NCBI GenBank assembly: GCA_020349965.1
Contig: CP070705.1
Location: 823,569-887,568, forward strand
DNA length: 64,000 nt
Origin: Caldifarciminota bacterium
Lineage (GTDB): Bacteria; Hydrothermota; Tepidihabitantia; SM23-42
Direction of reading: 5' to 3'
Both the position numbers and the translations under genes were made by a program. Positions 17,103 through 23,637 of this stretch are shown one piece after another. A model generated the notes under the pieces. That model had not been told where the DNA came from. It made no database searches and saw nothing but the letters and a program-made list of their open reading frames with translations. Each line of letters begins with the position of its first letter. Position 1 is the first letter of the stretch.

Positions 17103-17711
17103 CTATATTCTAATTACTCTCCGTCCGTCAATCTTATAATTACCCGAAAGCACGATGTTTATCGCTTCCGTATAGATCCGGTGCTCTTCTTTCAAAATCC
17201 TGGCAGCGAGCGTTTCGGGCGTATCATCGTCGAGCACAGGTACAACTGCCTGGGTCACGATCGCGCCTGCATCGACGTCTTCGCTGACAAAATGAACCGT
17301 GCATCCCGAGAACTTCACGCCGTATTCGATAGCCTTCTGCTGGACTTCGAGACCGGGAAATGAAGGCAGCAGCGCCGGATGAATATTCAGGATCCTCCCC
17401 TTGAATGCATCGAGCAAGGGTTTTTTTATGATGCGCATGAAGCCGGCAAGGCAGACGAGATCGACATTATGCTCCTTCAGCGTCTTCACATAAGTCTCCT
17501 CATACTCTGGCAACAGCCAGGTCTTTTTCGGACCCGGGTCGAGCCAGATCGCCTTGAATCCATGGTCGCGGGTGATCTGTAGGGCGCGTGCATCTTTATT
17601 ATCACTTATCACACACCCAAGATTCGCCTGGAGCGTGCCGTTTTCGATGTTCTTGATTATCGCCTCCAGGTTAGAACCTCTTCCCGAGACTAACACACCG
17701 ATGTTTTTCAT
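17103..17711 (-). CDS. purN: Phosphoribosylglycinamide formyltransferase
   Basis: PurN transfers formyl from 10-formyl-THF to GAR in purine synthesis. It is 202 aa. The N-terminal phosphate loop SGRGSNLEAI, the catalytic NIHPALLPSFPG (Asn and His) and the downstream Asp in DVDAGAIVTQ are present. ATG 17711 lies 5 nt after the -10, so the mRNA is predicted leaderless. The gene is monocistronic, separated from tRNA-Val by about 90 bp of ACGTT-rich sequence. Confidence 0.96.
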   Translation of the reverse strand: MKNIGVLVSGRGSNLEAIIKNIENGTLQANLGCVISDNKDARALQITRDHGFKAIWLDPGPKKTWLLPEYEETYVKTLKEHNVDLVCLAGFMRIIKKPLLDAFKGRILNIHPALLPSFPGLEVQQKAIEYGVKFSGCTVHFVSEDVDAGAIVTQAVVPVLDDDTPETLAARILKEEHRIYTEAINIVLSGNYKIDGRRVIRI

Positions 17712-17716
17712 GGACT

Positions 17717-17744
17717 ATTCTATACGGCGCCATCGCGAAGTCAA
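17717..17744 (-). promoter_or_regulatory. purN promoter, leaderless
   Basis: Minus strand -35 TTGACT (17744-17739), 16-bp spacer, -10 TAGAAT (17722-17717), then 5 nt to ATG 17711. Confidence 0.82.
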
Positions 17745-17840
17745 GACGATACTTCGTGATGTTTCGTGCAAATTACGACAGAGATGAAAAGGCAGATTGT
17801 AGCGATAATCAATATTAGTAGGACAGTGATATCACCTTCC

Positions 17841-17868
17841 TTGACTTCGGGTCATACTCAGATAAAAT
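17841..17868 (+). promoter_or_regulatory. Promoter of GT2-surE, leaderless GTG
   Basis: -35 TTGACT (17841-17846), 16-bp spacer, -10 TAAAAT (17863-17868), 5 nt to GTG 17874. Confidence 0.78.
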
Positions 17869-17873
17869 AAGGC

Positions 17874-18548
17874 GTGGATTTGAGAGAGATCGCGGTAATA
17901 ATACCTGCCTATAATGCAGAGAAAACGATCGGTGGCGTCATTGAGAAGCTGATTCAATGCGGATTCGGGAAAAAAAACATAATAGTTGTGAATGATGGTT
18001 CAACTGACAGTACCGGCGATATCGCCGGCAAGTACGGCGTGGCGCTCGTGGAACACGAAGTGAATAGAGGCAAGGGAGCGGCATTGAAGAGCGGCATTGC
18101 TCACGCATGGAAAGAAAACCTTGGCAAAGCGCTCGTTGTCGATGCCGACGGCCAGCATAACGTTTCGGAAGCCATGGGGTTTCTGAAGATGAACGGTAAA
18201 TATGATATTACTATCGGTGAACGCAGGGACATTCTCCGGCGCATGCCCCTCGACAGGAGATTGACAAATAAGGTGGTGAACCTCGTTGTATCCTTATTAT
18301 CCGGCGTCCGGACCGCGGATGTGCAGTGTGGCTTCAGGTACATTGACCTGCGAATATTCGAGAGAATACAGCTACAGACAAATAGATATGAAACAGAATC
18401 GGAGATGGTGATCAAGGCTGCACAGAGAAAATACAGGATTGGATTCGTACCGGTCAGCACGATCTATGACAACGAGCGCAGTCACATAGATCCACTCGTT
18501 GACACAATGCGTTTTATCAATATGGCAGTGAGGCTTCTGTGGCACTGA
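17874..18548 (+). CDS. Glycosyltransferase family 2 (polyprenyl-phosphate type)
   Basis: The 224-aa soluble GT-A enzyme has IIPAYNAEKTI near the N-terminus, nucleotide-binding VVNDGSTDST and the metal-binding DADGQH (D90, D92). It also has the later CGFRYIDLRIFE block typical of dolichol- or undecaprenyl-phosphate sugar transferases. It lacks C-terminal membrane spans, so it is of the short DPM1-like form. The start is GTG 17874, placed 5 nt after the -10. It overlaps surE by 10 bp, implying coupled translation. Sugar donor is not predictable. Confidence 0.88.
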   Translation: MDLREIAVIIPAYNAEKTIGGVIEKLIQCGFGKKNIIVVNDGSTDSTGDIAGKYGVALVEHEVNRGKGAALKSGIAHAWKENLGKALVVDADGQHNVSEAMGFLKMNGKYDITIGERRDILRRMPLDRRLTNKVVNLVVSLLSGVRTADVQCGFRYIDLRIFERIQLQTNRYETESEMVIKAAQRKYRIGFVPVSTIYDNERSHIDPLVDTMRFINMAVRLLWH

Positions 18549-19279
18549 TACTATTGACCAATGACGATGGATATGATGCTGCGGGGCTACAGGCTCTGTA
18601 TAAGATATTGAGGAAAAATCACGAAGTCTTTGTCGTGGCTCCGGACGCCCAACAGAGTGGAGCAAGTCATTCTCTTACGTTGAGGAAGCCGATAAGAGTC
18701 GAGAAGTTGCAGGACAAGTTCTTTATTGTTAACGGAACGCCTACAGATTGTGTTTTGCTCGCGTACCATGATTTGATGAAGACCGGCATTGACCTTGTTG
18801 TGTCGGGCATAAACCACGGGCCCAACATGGGAAGCGATGTTTTCTACTCAGGTACCGTCGCGGCGGCATTACAGGGAGCCAGCATGGGTATTAGATCCGT
18901 TGCCATTTCGATCGTGGGCGATGCTTCTTGTGACTTCACCGACGCCGTTGAGTATTCGTGTGATTTGATAGAACGCATTATGGCATCAGACAGGGGTGAT
19001 CTTATTCTGAATGTCAACATCCCGGAAGGTAAGATCAAGGGCGAGAAGGTCACCCGTATGGGCAAGCGAATATATAAGGATAAGGTCATTAGAGATCGAG
19101 AAAAGAAGAATGTCATATATTCGATCATTGACGGTGTCCTTTCTTATCGTGCTGATACGGACACTGATTTCAAAGCGATTGACAAACATTATGTGTCCAT
19201 CACCCCTTTGAAGCTGGACCTGACCGATTTCGAGGTCATGAAGAGCCTGGCAGAACATATTAAGGGAAAAACTCAATAA
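18539..19279 (+). CDS. surE: 5'/3'-nucleotidase SurE
   Basis: SurE is a metal-dependent survival nucleotidase. The 246-aa protein has the metal site LTNDDGYDA (N8, D9, D10), APDAQQSGASHSLT, the conserved VSGINHGPNMGSDVFYSGTVAAA and the C-terminal ITPLKLDLTDF. GTG 18539 lies within the end of the glycosyltransferase gene. pcm follows downstream with its own promoter, echoing the surE-pcm neighbourhood of many proteobacteria. Confidence 0.96.
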   Translation: MALILLTNDDGYDAAGLQALYKILRKNHEVFVVAPDAQQSGASHSLTLRKPIRVEKLQDKFFIVNGTPTDCVLLAYHDLMKTGIDLVVSGINHGPNMGSDVFYSGTVAAALQGASMGIRSVAISIVGDASCDFTDAVEYSCDLIERIMASDRGDLILNVNIPEGKIKGEKVTRMGKRIYKDKVIRDREKKNVIYSIIDGVLSYRADTDTDFKAIDKHYVSITPLKLDLTDFEVMKSLAEHIKGKTQ

Positions 19280-19362
19280 ATCATAGCATAACATTCACCT
19301 CCGGATATTCCTGTGACTGTATGATGTGGACGTTACCATTCCGCACTATCTGTCGAAATGCA

Positions 19363-19390
19363 TTGACTTTTGGGTAATTTCGGGTATCTT
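19363..19390 (+). promoter_or_regulatory. pcm promoter, near-leaderless
   Basis: -35 TTGACT (19363-19368), 16-bp spacer, -10 TATCTT (19385-19390), 9 nt to ATG 19400. The expected leader is at most 3 nt. Confidence 0.72.
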
Positions 19391-19399
19391 AGTACGGTA

Positions 19400-20053
19400 A
19401 TGATCGAAGCAAAGGAGTGGCGCCACGAAAGAGAACGAATGGTGAAGGGGCAGATCATTGCCCGCGGCGTCAAGGATGAGAGGGTGCTCGATGCGATGAG
19501 GTGCGTGCCGAGACACTTATTTGTCGACAAAATTTACGAGCACCAAGCCTATAACGATTATCCTCTGTCGGTCGGCCATGGTCAGACAATATCGCAACCT
19601 TACATGGTCGCGGTCATGACCGAACTCCTGGAATTGAAATCTGGTGATACGGTCCTTGAAATCGGCACTGGATCCGGTTACCAGACCGCTATCCTTGCAT
19701 TGCTGTGTAAGATGGTATACTCGATCGAGAGGCTGTCAGCATTGAAGGAGCGGGCACGTGAGCAGTTAGATAAGTTAGGGTTCTCAAATGTGGCCTATAT
19801 GACCGGGGACGGCAGCCTAGGTTGGCCGCAATACTCGCCTTTTGACGGGATCATTGTGACTGCCGGTGCTCCTGAAGTGCCGAACGCTCTGATCGAGCAA
19901 TTGGCGGAGAAAGGACGGCTGGTGATCCCGGTCGGTACCGAGTTCTTCCAGACATTGAATTTGGTGACGAAGCAGAAGGGTAGGATATTCAGAAAAGAGT
20001 TGTTCGAATGTACGTTTGTGCCCCTTGTCGGCAAACAGGGCTGGAAGGAATAG
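19400..20053 (+). CDS. pcm: Protein-L-isoaspartate O-methyltransferase
   Basis: PCMT repairs isoaspartyl residues using SAM. ATG 19400 is chosen over the in-frame TTG 19370, which lies between the -35 and -10. The product is 217 aa. Family motifs present are DYPLSVGHGQTISQPYMV, SAM motif I VLEIGTGSGYQTAIL, SIERLSAL, and DGIIVTAGAPEVP. The stop TAG (20051-20053) abuts the first base of tRNA-Pro, so the tRNA is probably processed from the pcm transcript. Confidence 0.96.
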   Translation: MIEAKEWRHERERMVKGQIIARGVKDERVLDAMRCVPRHLFVDKIYEHQAYNDYPLSVGHGQTISQPYMVAVMTELLELKSGDTVLEIGTGSGYQTAILALLCKMVYSIERLSALKERAREQLDKLGFSNVAYMTGDGSLGWPQYSPFDGIIVTAGAPEVPNALIEQLAEKGRLVIPVGTEFFQTLNLVTKQKGRIFRKELFECTFVPLVGKQGWKE

Positions 20054-20127
20054 CGGGGCGTGGCGCAGTGGTTTAGCGCGCATGGTTCGGGACCATGAGG
20101 TCGTGGGTTCAAATCCCACCGCCCCGA
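20054..20127 (+). tRNA. tRNA-Pro (anticodon CGG)
   Basis: Acceptor CGGGGCG/CGCCCCG, D-stem GCGC/GCGC, anticodon stem CATGG/CCATG with loop TTCGGGA, T-stem GTGGG/CCCAC with loop TTCAAAT, discriminator A. Length 74 nt, CCA not encoded. It begins directly after the pcm stop codon. Confidence 0.96.
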
Positions 20128-20175
20128 TCGGTATGCATCAGCGTGAAGTTACTTTATTCAGCAAGCGAAACAGGT

Positions 20176-20296
20176 GGTCGTGGGTTCCCCCTTTCTTCTA
20201 TGACAGTATTACGAACATGGTCGATGAAACGGGATCCTCGCAAAATGCACGAAATCAGAGATTTCGGATTTTGTTGGACAAATCCCATCGCCCCGA
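20176..20296 (+). pseudogene. Split relic of a tRNA-Pro 3' half with 92-bp insert
   Basis: Bases 20176-20187 repeat the tRNA-Pro segment GGTCGTGGGTTC exactly. Bases 20279-20296 repeat the adjoining CAAATCCCA-CGCCCCGA with one change. Read together they reconstitute the T-arm and 3' acceptor strand, interrupted in the T-loop by about 92 bp. The insert contains a hairpin at 20241-20273 (CAAAAT, CGAAATC, AGA loop, GATTTCG, ATTTTG). No integrase is near. The 242-bp gap between tRNA-Pro and the next gene otherwise holds nothing I recognise. Confidence 0.5.
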
Positions 20297-20369
20297 CTCT
20301 GTGACACGGAGACGGAGCCAGGGAGACAATAATGCATGGGGAACATTTCATAGAGAAAGACACTAATTC

Positions 20370-20828
20370 ATGAGACGAAAGATCATAGCAGTTATTGGCG
20401 GAACAGAGGCGAGTGACGAACACCTGAAAATTGCCGAAGAGGTCGGTTCACTGATCGCAGAGCGCGGAGCGATTCTGATCACCGGAGGAATGGGTGGTAT
20501 CATGTCAGCGGCATCGAAGGGAGCGAAGGCATCAAACGGTCTCGTGATTGGAATATTACCGACAGTAGATAAAGAAAGTGCTAATCCATATGTCGACATC
20601 CCTATTGTCACAGGTCTGAGTAACGCGCGTAACTTCATCATTGCGCGTACCTGTGATTGTGCAGTTGCCATTGACGGCAAGTATGGGACACTGAGTGAGA
20701 TCGCCTATTGTCTGATGTATAATGTACCGGTCATTGGTATCGATACATGGAAGATAGAAGCTCCCATCATTCCTGCGGAGAATGCGCGGGAAGCAATTGA
20801 CGCTGCCTTCAATCGGATCTCTAGATGA
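20370..20828 (+). CDS. TIGR00725 (LOG/SLOG-superfamily) Rossmann protein
   Basis: The 152-aa protein has the LOG-like fold signature: IAVIGGTEAS at the N-terminus, ILITGGMGGIMSAASKGA and LSNARNFIIARTCDCAVA. Family members are related to lysine decarboxylase-like and molybdenum-cofactor-carrier proteins and probably bind a nucleotide or phosphoribosyl ligand. The PGGxGTxxE motif of cytokinin-activating LOG enzymes appears here as DGKYGTLSE, so LOG activity should not be assumed. It overlaps acyP by 4 bp (ATGA). Confidence 0.85.
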   Translation: MRRKIIAVIGGTEASDEHLKIAEEVGSLIAERGAILITGGMGGIMSAASKGAKASNGLVIGILPTVDKESANPYVDIPIVTGLSNARNFIIARTCDCAVAIDGKYGTLSEIAYCLMYNVPVIGIDTWKIEAPIIPAENAREAIDAAFNRISR

Positions 20829-21094
20829 AAGCTAATATCACGGTTCAGGGTGTTGTTCAGGGTGTCGGATATCGGTTCTTTGTCTTGAATCAAGCACGTC
20901 TGTACGACATCAAGGGTTATGTCAGGAATATGCCGGACGGTACGGTCGAAGTGGTTGCCGAAGGAGATAAGGGTATAGTCAAGGATTTTATTAATCGTTT
21001 GCGCATCGGTCCTTTATCTGCGCATGTGACCGGGATGAAAGTGAAATGGTCAGAAGAGGAGAAGGGGTACACGGAGTTCAGACTCCAGTACTGA
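20825..21094 (+). CDS. acyP: Acylphosphatase
   Basis: The 89-aa enzyme hydrolyses acyl phosphates. The phosphate loop VQGVGYRFF with its catalytic Arg and the catalytic Asn in [13 protein letters not shown] are present, and the length is standard. The ATG overlaps the stop of the preceding LOG-like gene. apt follows 140 bp downstream after a large hairpin. Confidence 0.95.
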   Translation: MKANITVQGVVQGVGYRFFVLNQARLYDIKGYVRNMPDGTVEVVAEGDKGIVKDFINRLRIGPLSAHVTGMKVKWSEEEKGYTEFRLQY

Positions 21095-21167
21095 AAGTCA
21101 TGGAAGAGGGAATTCAGGGCAATTTACGGCAATTTCCCGGCAGTTTATTGCGGGAGTGCGGGACACT

Positions 21168-21204
21168 GAATTTTGTGACCAAATCAAAGATTTGGACAAA
21201 ATTC
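21168..21204 (+). other. Long hairpin in the apt leader
   Basis: GAATTTTGT and ACAAAATTC enclose CCAAATC-AAA-GATTTGG, giving 16 paired bases with a small GA bulge and a 3-nt loop. It ends about 17 nt before AGAGGAGG and 30 nt before the apt ATG. The inner core AAATC-AxA-GATTT also occurs in the hairpin at 20241-20273. It could be a dispersed palindromic element or a leader structure. Confidence 0.6.
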
Positions 21205-21233
21205 GTGAGGGCAATTGTTGCAGAGGAGGCATA

Positions 21234-21746
21234 ATGGATTTGAAGAAATACATCCGTGATATTCCTGATTTTCCGCAGAAGGGTGTCATGTTCCGTGACA
21301 TTACTACACTATTGAAGGAGCCTGCACCTTTCCGATATACCATAGATGCGATCGTAGAAAGATACAAAGGTCAAGAGATCGACAAATTGGTGTCGGTGGA
21401 GGCGCGGGGTTATATTTTCGGAGGCGTCATCGCCTACAAACTCAACTGCGGTTTCGTGCCGGTAAGGAAACCGGGGAAATTGCCCGCGGAAACTGTTGCC
21501 ATGAAGTACAAACTGGAGTATGGTGAAAATACTGTCGAAATTCACAAGGATGCAATCACTCCGGGGGAGAGGATATTGGTCTTTGACGATGTGCTCGCAA
21601 CGGGTGGGACGGTGCACGCAACATGCAAATTAATTGAGAAGCTCGGCGGAAAGGTCATCGGTTGTATATTTATCAGTGATTTGACCTACCTCCAGGGGAG
21701 GGAGAAACTGAAAGACTACGAGGTTTTTTCTTTGGTGCAGTACTGA
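21234..21746 (+). CDS. apt: Adenine phosphoribosyltransferase
   Basis: APT salvages adenine to AMP with PRPP. The 170-aa protein starts at ATG 21234 after GAGGAGG; the longer frame back to 21156 runs through the hairpin. Motifs: [42 protein letters not shown] and the PRPP loop [13 protein letters not shown] (here [13 protein letters not shown]). A terminator follows, shared with the end of the convergent diguanylate cyclase gene. Confidence 0.96.
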   Translation: MDLKKYIRDIPDFPQKGVMFRDITTLLKEPAPFRYTIDAIVERYKGQEIDKLVSVEARGYIFGGVIAYKLNCGFVPVRKPGKLPAETVAMKYKLEYGENTVEIHKDAITPGERILVFDDVLATGGTVHATCKLIEKLGGKVIGCIFISDLTYLQGREKLKDYEVFSLVQY

Positions 21747-21818
21747 AGATATAAAGAGTCACTCGCTTGGGTTGTCGATTGGACAGACGTGGCTGTTAGC
21801 GTATTTTGGTGATGTCAT

Positions 21819-21845
21819 ACTCGGTCATCGACCGAGTGTTTTTTT
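21819..21845 (+). terminator. apt terminator overlapping the convergent gene's end
   Basis: ACTCGGT (21819-21825), 5-nt loop, ACCGAGT (21831-21837), then GTTTTTTT. The T-run is on the plus strand, and the 3' arm codes the last residues of the minus-strand gene. Confidence 0.88.
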
Positions 21846-23372
21846 CATTGAAAGAAGTCTCTTGTCCACCTCGTGAAAAATTTCGCTCTCGGAAATGCCG
21901 GATTTCTGATGGTATTCAAGAGAGCCAAACGAAACACTGCATTTCATGTTCTTATTCTCGGCGATGAAGACCTCGTCGGCAAAGCGTTCCTTCATTCTTT
22001 CGCCGAAAATGAGTGCCTCGTCTTCAGAGGCGTCAGGGATGATCGCGACGAATTCGTCGCCACCCCATCGGGCAATGACGTCCATTTTCCTCGAGTGTAT
22101 TCTCAGTATCTGCGAGAACGTCTTGAGAACCTGGTCGCCCATTTTGTGGCCGAGTTGGTCATTGACATCTTTAAGACTATCGATGTCAAAGAGGACGATC
22201 GATAACCTACTATTACTCCGTTTGACCTCATTGATATACTCGCTGAGTTTGTGTTCAAAATAGCGTCTTGTGTGCAAACCAGTGAGGGTATCTTCGGTCG
22301 ATATCTTATATAGCATTGCATTCGAGAGACAGAGAGAAACGTGCTTGATGAGATTAGTCAGAAGGACGAGACTCTCCTTATCGAGGGGATCGGTTGGTTT
22401 GACGACTATCGTACCGATCGTTCTGTCTCTTGCGACGAGCGGTAGTTCAATTGCATTTATTGACTTCGGCGGGATCGTGAAATTCAGATTGCGGATCCTG
22501 GTCCCGTTGTAATTGCGCATCACGCTGATACCCTGCTCCTGGTCGTCGAGAATTATAGTCACCTCTTCGGCACGGATGAACGAATGGACTTTCTTCAATG
22601 TGGTCGTTATGAGTTGCTCGAAATCCAGGATGCCTTCAAGTTTCCGTGCAATTTCATTCAGGTCTTCCTCTTCGGTTATCCGTTGCTTCATTCTAACCTG
22701 GTAGCGGGACATGAGAAAACCGATGTAGGAGAATACAGATATACTTATGATAAGTGGGATCGTTGAAACGAGACCGTAGTGCAAGTAGAGCAGAGCCATG
22801 GATATGCCGATTGGATATATCAACATTTCCATGAGATCACTGAGACCCGCTTCTTCCTTAAGGTACGTCCAGTAGGACTCTTCCTTCAGGATCGTGTGGA
22901 GCGAGAAGAATAATTCGTTCAGGATGACGACGGTGAAGATAGCCAGGACCCACTGTAGGTTGATCGGGTAATAGGTCATGAGTGCACCAGTGATCAAATA
23001 CATCAGGCCATACACGGCTGCATTGTATAACCCCATCTTGATCGTATACCAGAACCGACTGCTGTCTTTTCGCAGTATGAACCGTACACTCTTCAGTGTC
23101 CAAACGATGAGCAGTGTGATGATCGCCATACATGAGGCGACCGTGCCGCCGAACATGATAAGAATAAAGAAATAGATGACGACTTCGAACGACAATATGG
23201 TATTCTTTAGCGTGATGTAGACAAGTGCGCAGAGTATGGATGTGAGGATGAAGAGAATACTGTCCGGCAGTGGTGGAAATGCGGGGCGAAGAATTAAGGC
23301 CTGTGATATTGGCAAGCCAATGCCGAGAATCGTGACGATAAGTTCATAGAGTACAAGTAGTCTCCGTTTCAT
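21825..23372 (-). CDS. Membrane GAF-GGDEF diguanylate cyclase
   Basis: The enzyme makes cyclic di-GMP. The 515-aa protein has about six or seven N-terminal membrane spans (residues 5-220), a short coiled linker (MKQRITEEEDLNEIARKLEG), a GAF-like domain (about 240-355) and a C-terminal GGDEF domain. The active site is intact (ARWGGDEF, GGDEF at 437-441). An inhibitory I-site RxxD (RKMD, 428-431) lies exactly five residues before it, so product inhibition is expected. It is monocistronic. The -10 ends 10 nt before ATG and there is no clear Shine-Dalgarno. Ligand of the sensor is unknown. Confidence 0.93.
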   Translation of the reverse strand: MKRRLLVLYELIVTILGIGLPISQALILRPAFPPLPDSILFILTSILCALVYITLKNTILSFEVVIYFFILIMFGGTVASCMAIITLLIVWTLKSVRFILRKDSSRFWYTIKMGLYNAAVYGLMYLITGALMTYYPINLQWVLAIFTVVILNELFFSLHTILKEESYWTYLKEEAGLSDLMEMLIYPIGISMALLYLHYGLVSTIPLIISISVFSYIGFLMSRYQVRMKQRITEEEDLNEIARKLEGILDFEQLITTTLKKVHSFIRAEEVTIILDDQEQGISVMRNYNGTRIRNLNFTIPPKSINAIELPLVARDRTIGTIVVKPTDPLDKESLVLLTNLIKHVSLCLSNAMLYKISTEDTLTGLHTRRYFEHKLSEYINEVKRSNSRLSIVLFDIDSLKDVNDQLGHKMGDQVLKTFSQILRIHSRKMDVIARWGGDEFVAIIPDASEDEALIFGERMKERFADEVFIAENKNMKCSVSFGSLEYHQKSGISESEIFHEVDKRLLSMKKTLGR

Positions 23373-23382
23373 AACTGCGATG

Positions 23383-23410
23383 ATTATAACGAAAATTCAT
23401 TTTTTGTCCA
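23383..23410 (-). promoter_or_regulatory. Promoter of the diguanylate cyclase
   Basis: Minus strand -35 TGGACA (23410-23405), 16-bp spacer, -10 TATAAT (23388-23383), 10 nt to ATG 23372. Confidence 0.7.
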
Positions 23411-23592
23411 GTATTTCGAAAGTATTCAGTGTGCTGAAGATTGACGTTGCTTCAGCGCTGCGATATGGACTTATGTCTGAGCGGCTTTGCGGTACCTGCC
23501 TTCAAAAAGGCCCTAAGTCGATGTGACTATCTGAGAGGGTATCAAGGGCGGCAGAAGGTGTAGTGATATGTAGATGAACATCCTGCGCGTTA

Positions 23593-23620
23593 TTGACACG
23601 ACTGGGGGTTTGACTATAAT
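23593..23620 (+). promoter_or_regulatory. Promoter of the DUF2723 gene
   Basis: -35 TTGACA (23593-23598), 16-bp spacer, -10 TATAAT (23615-23620), both consensus. The leader carries AAGGAG 7 nt before ATG 23638. Confidence 0.85.
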
Positions 23621-23637
23621 TGACCGAAGGAGCACTC

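Noticed and set aside
20128..20369. Integrated mobile element at tRNA-Pro
   Set aside because: Only a 3' tRNA relic is present; no integrase, transposase or foreign cargo follows. Recorded as a scar only.
23465..23563. 32-aa ORF starting ATG 23465 in the gap before the DUF2723 gene
   Set aside because: A TTGACG lies upstream but no matching -10 or RBS places the start. Composition is unremarkable, so coding status cannot be supported.
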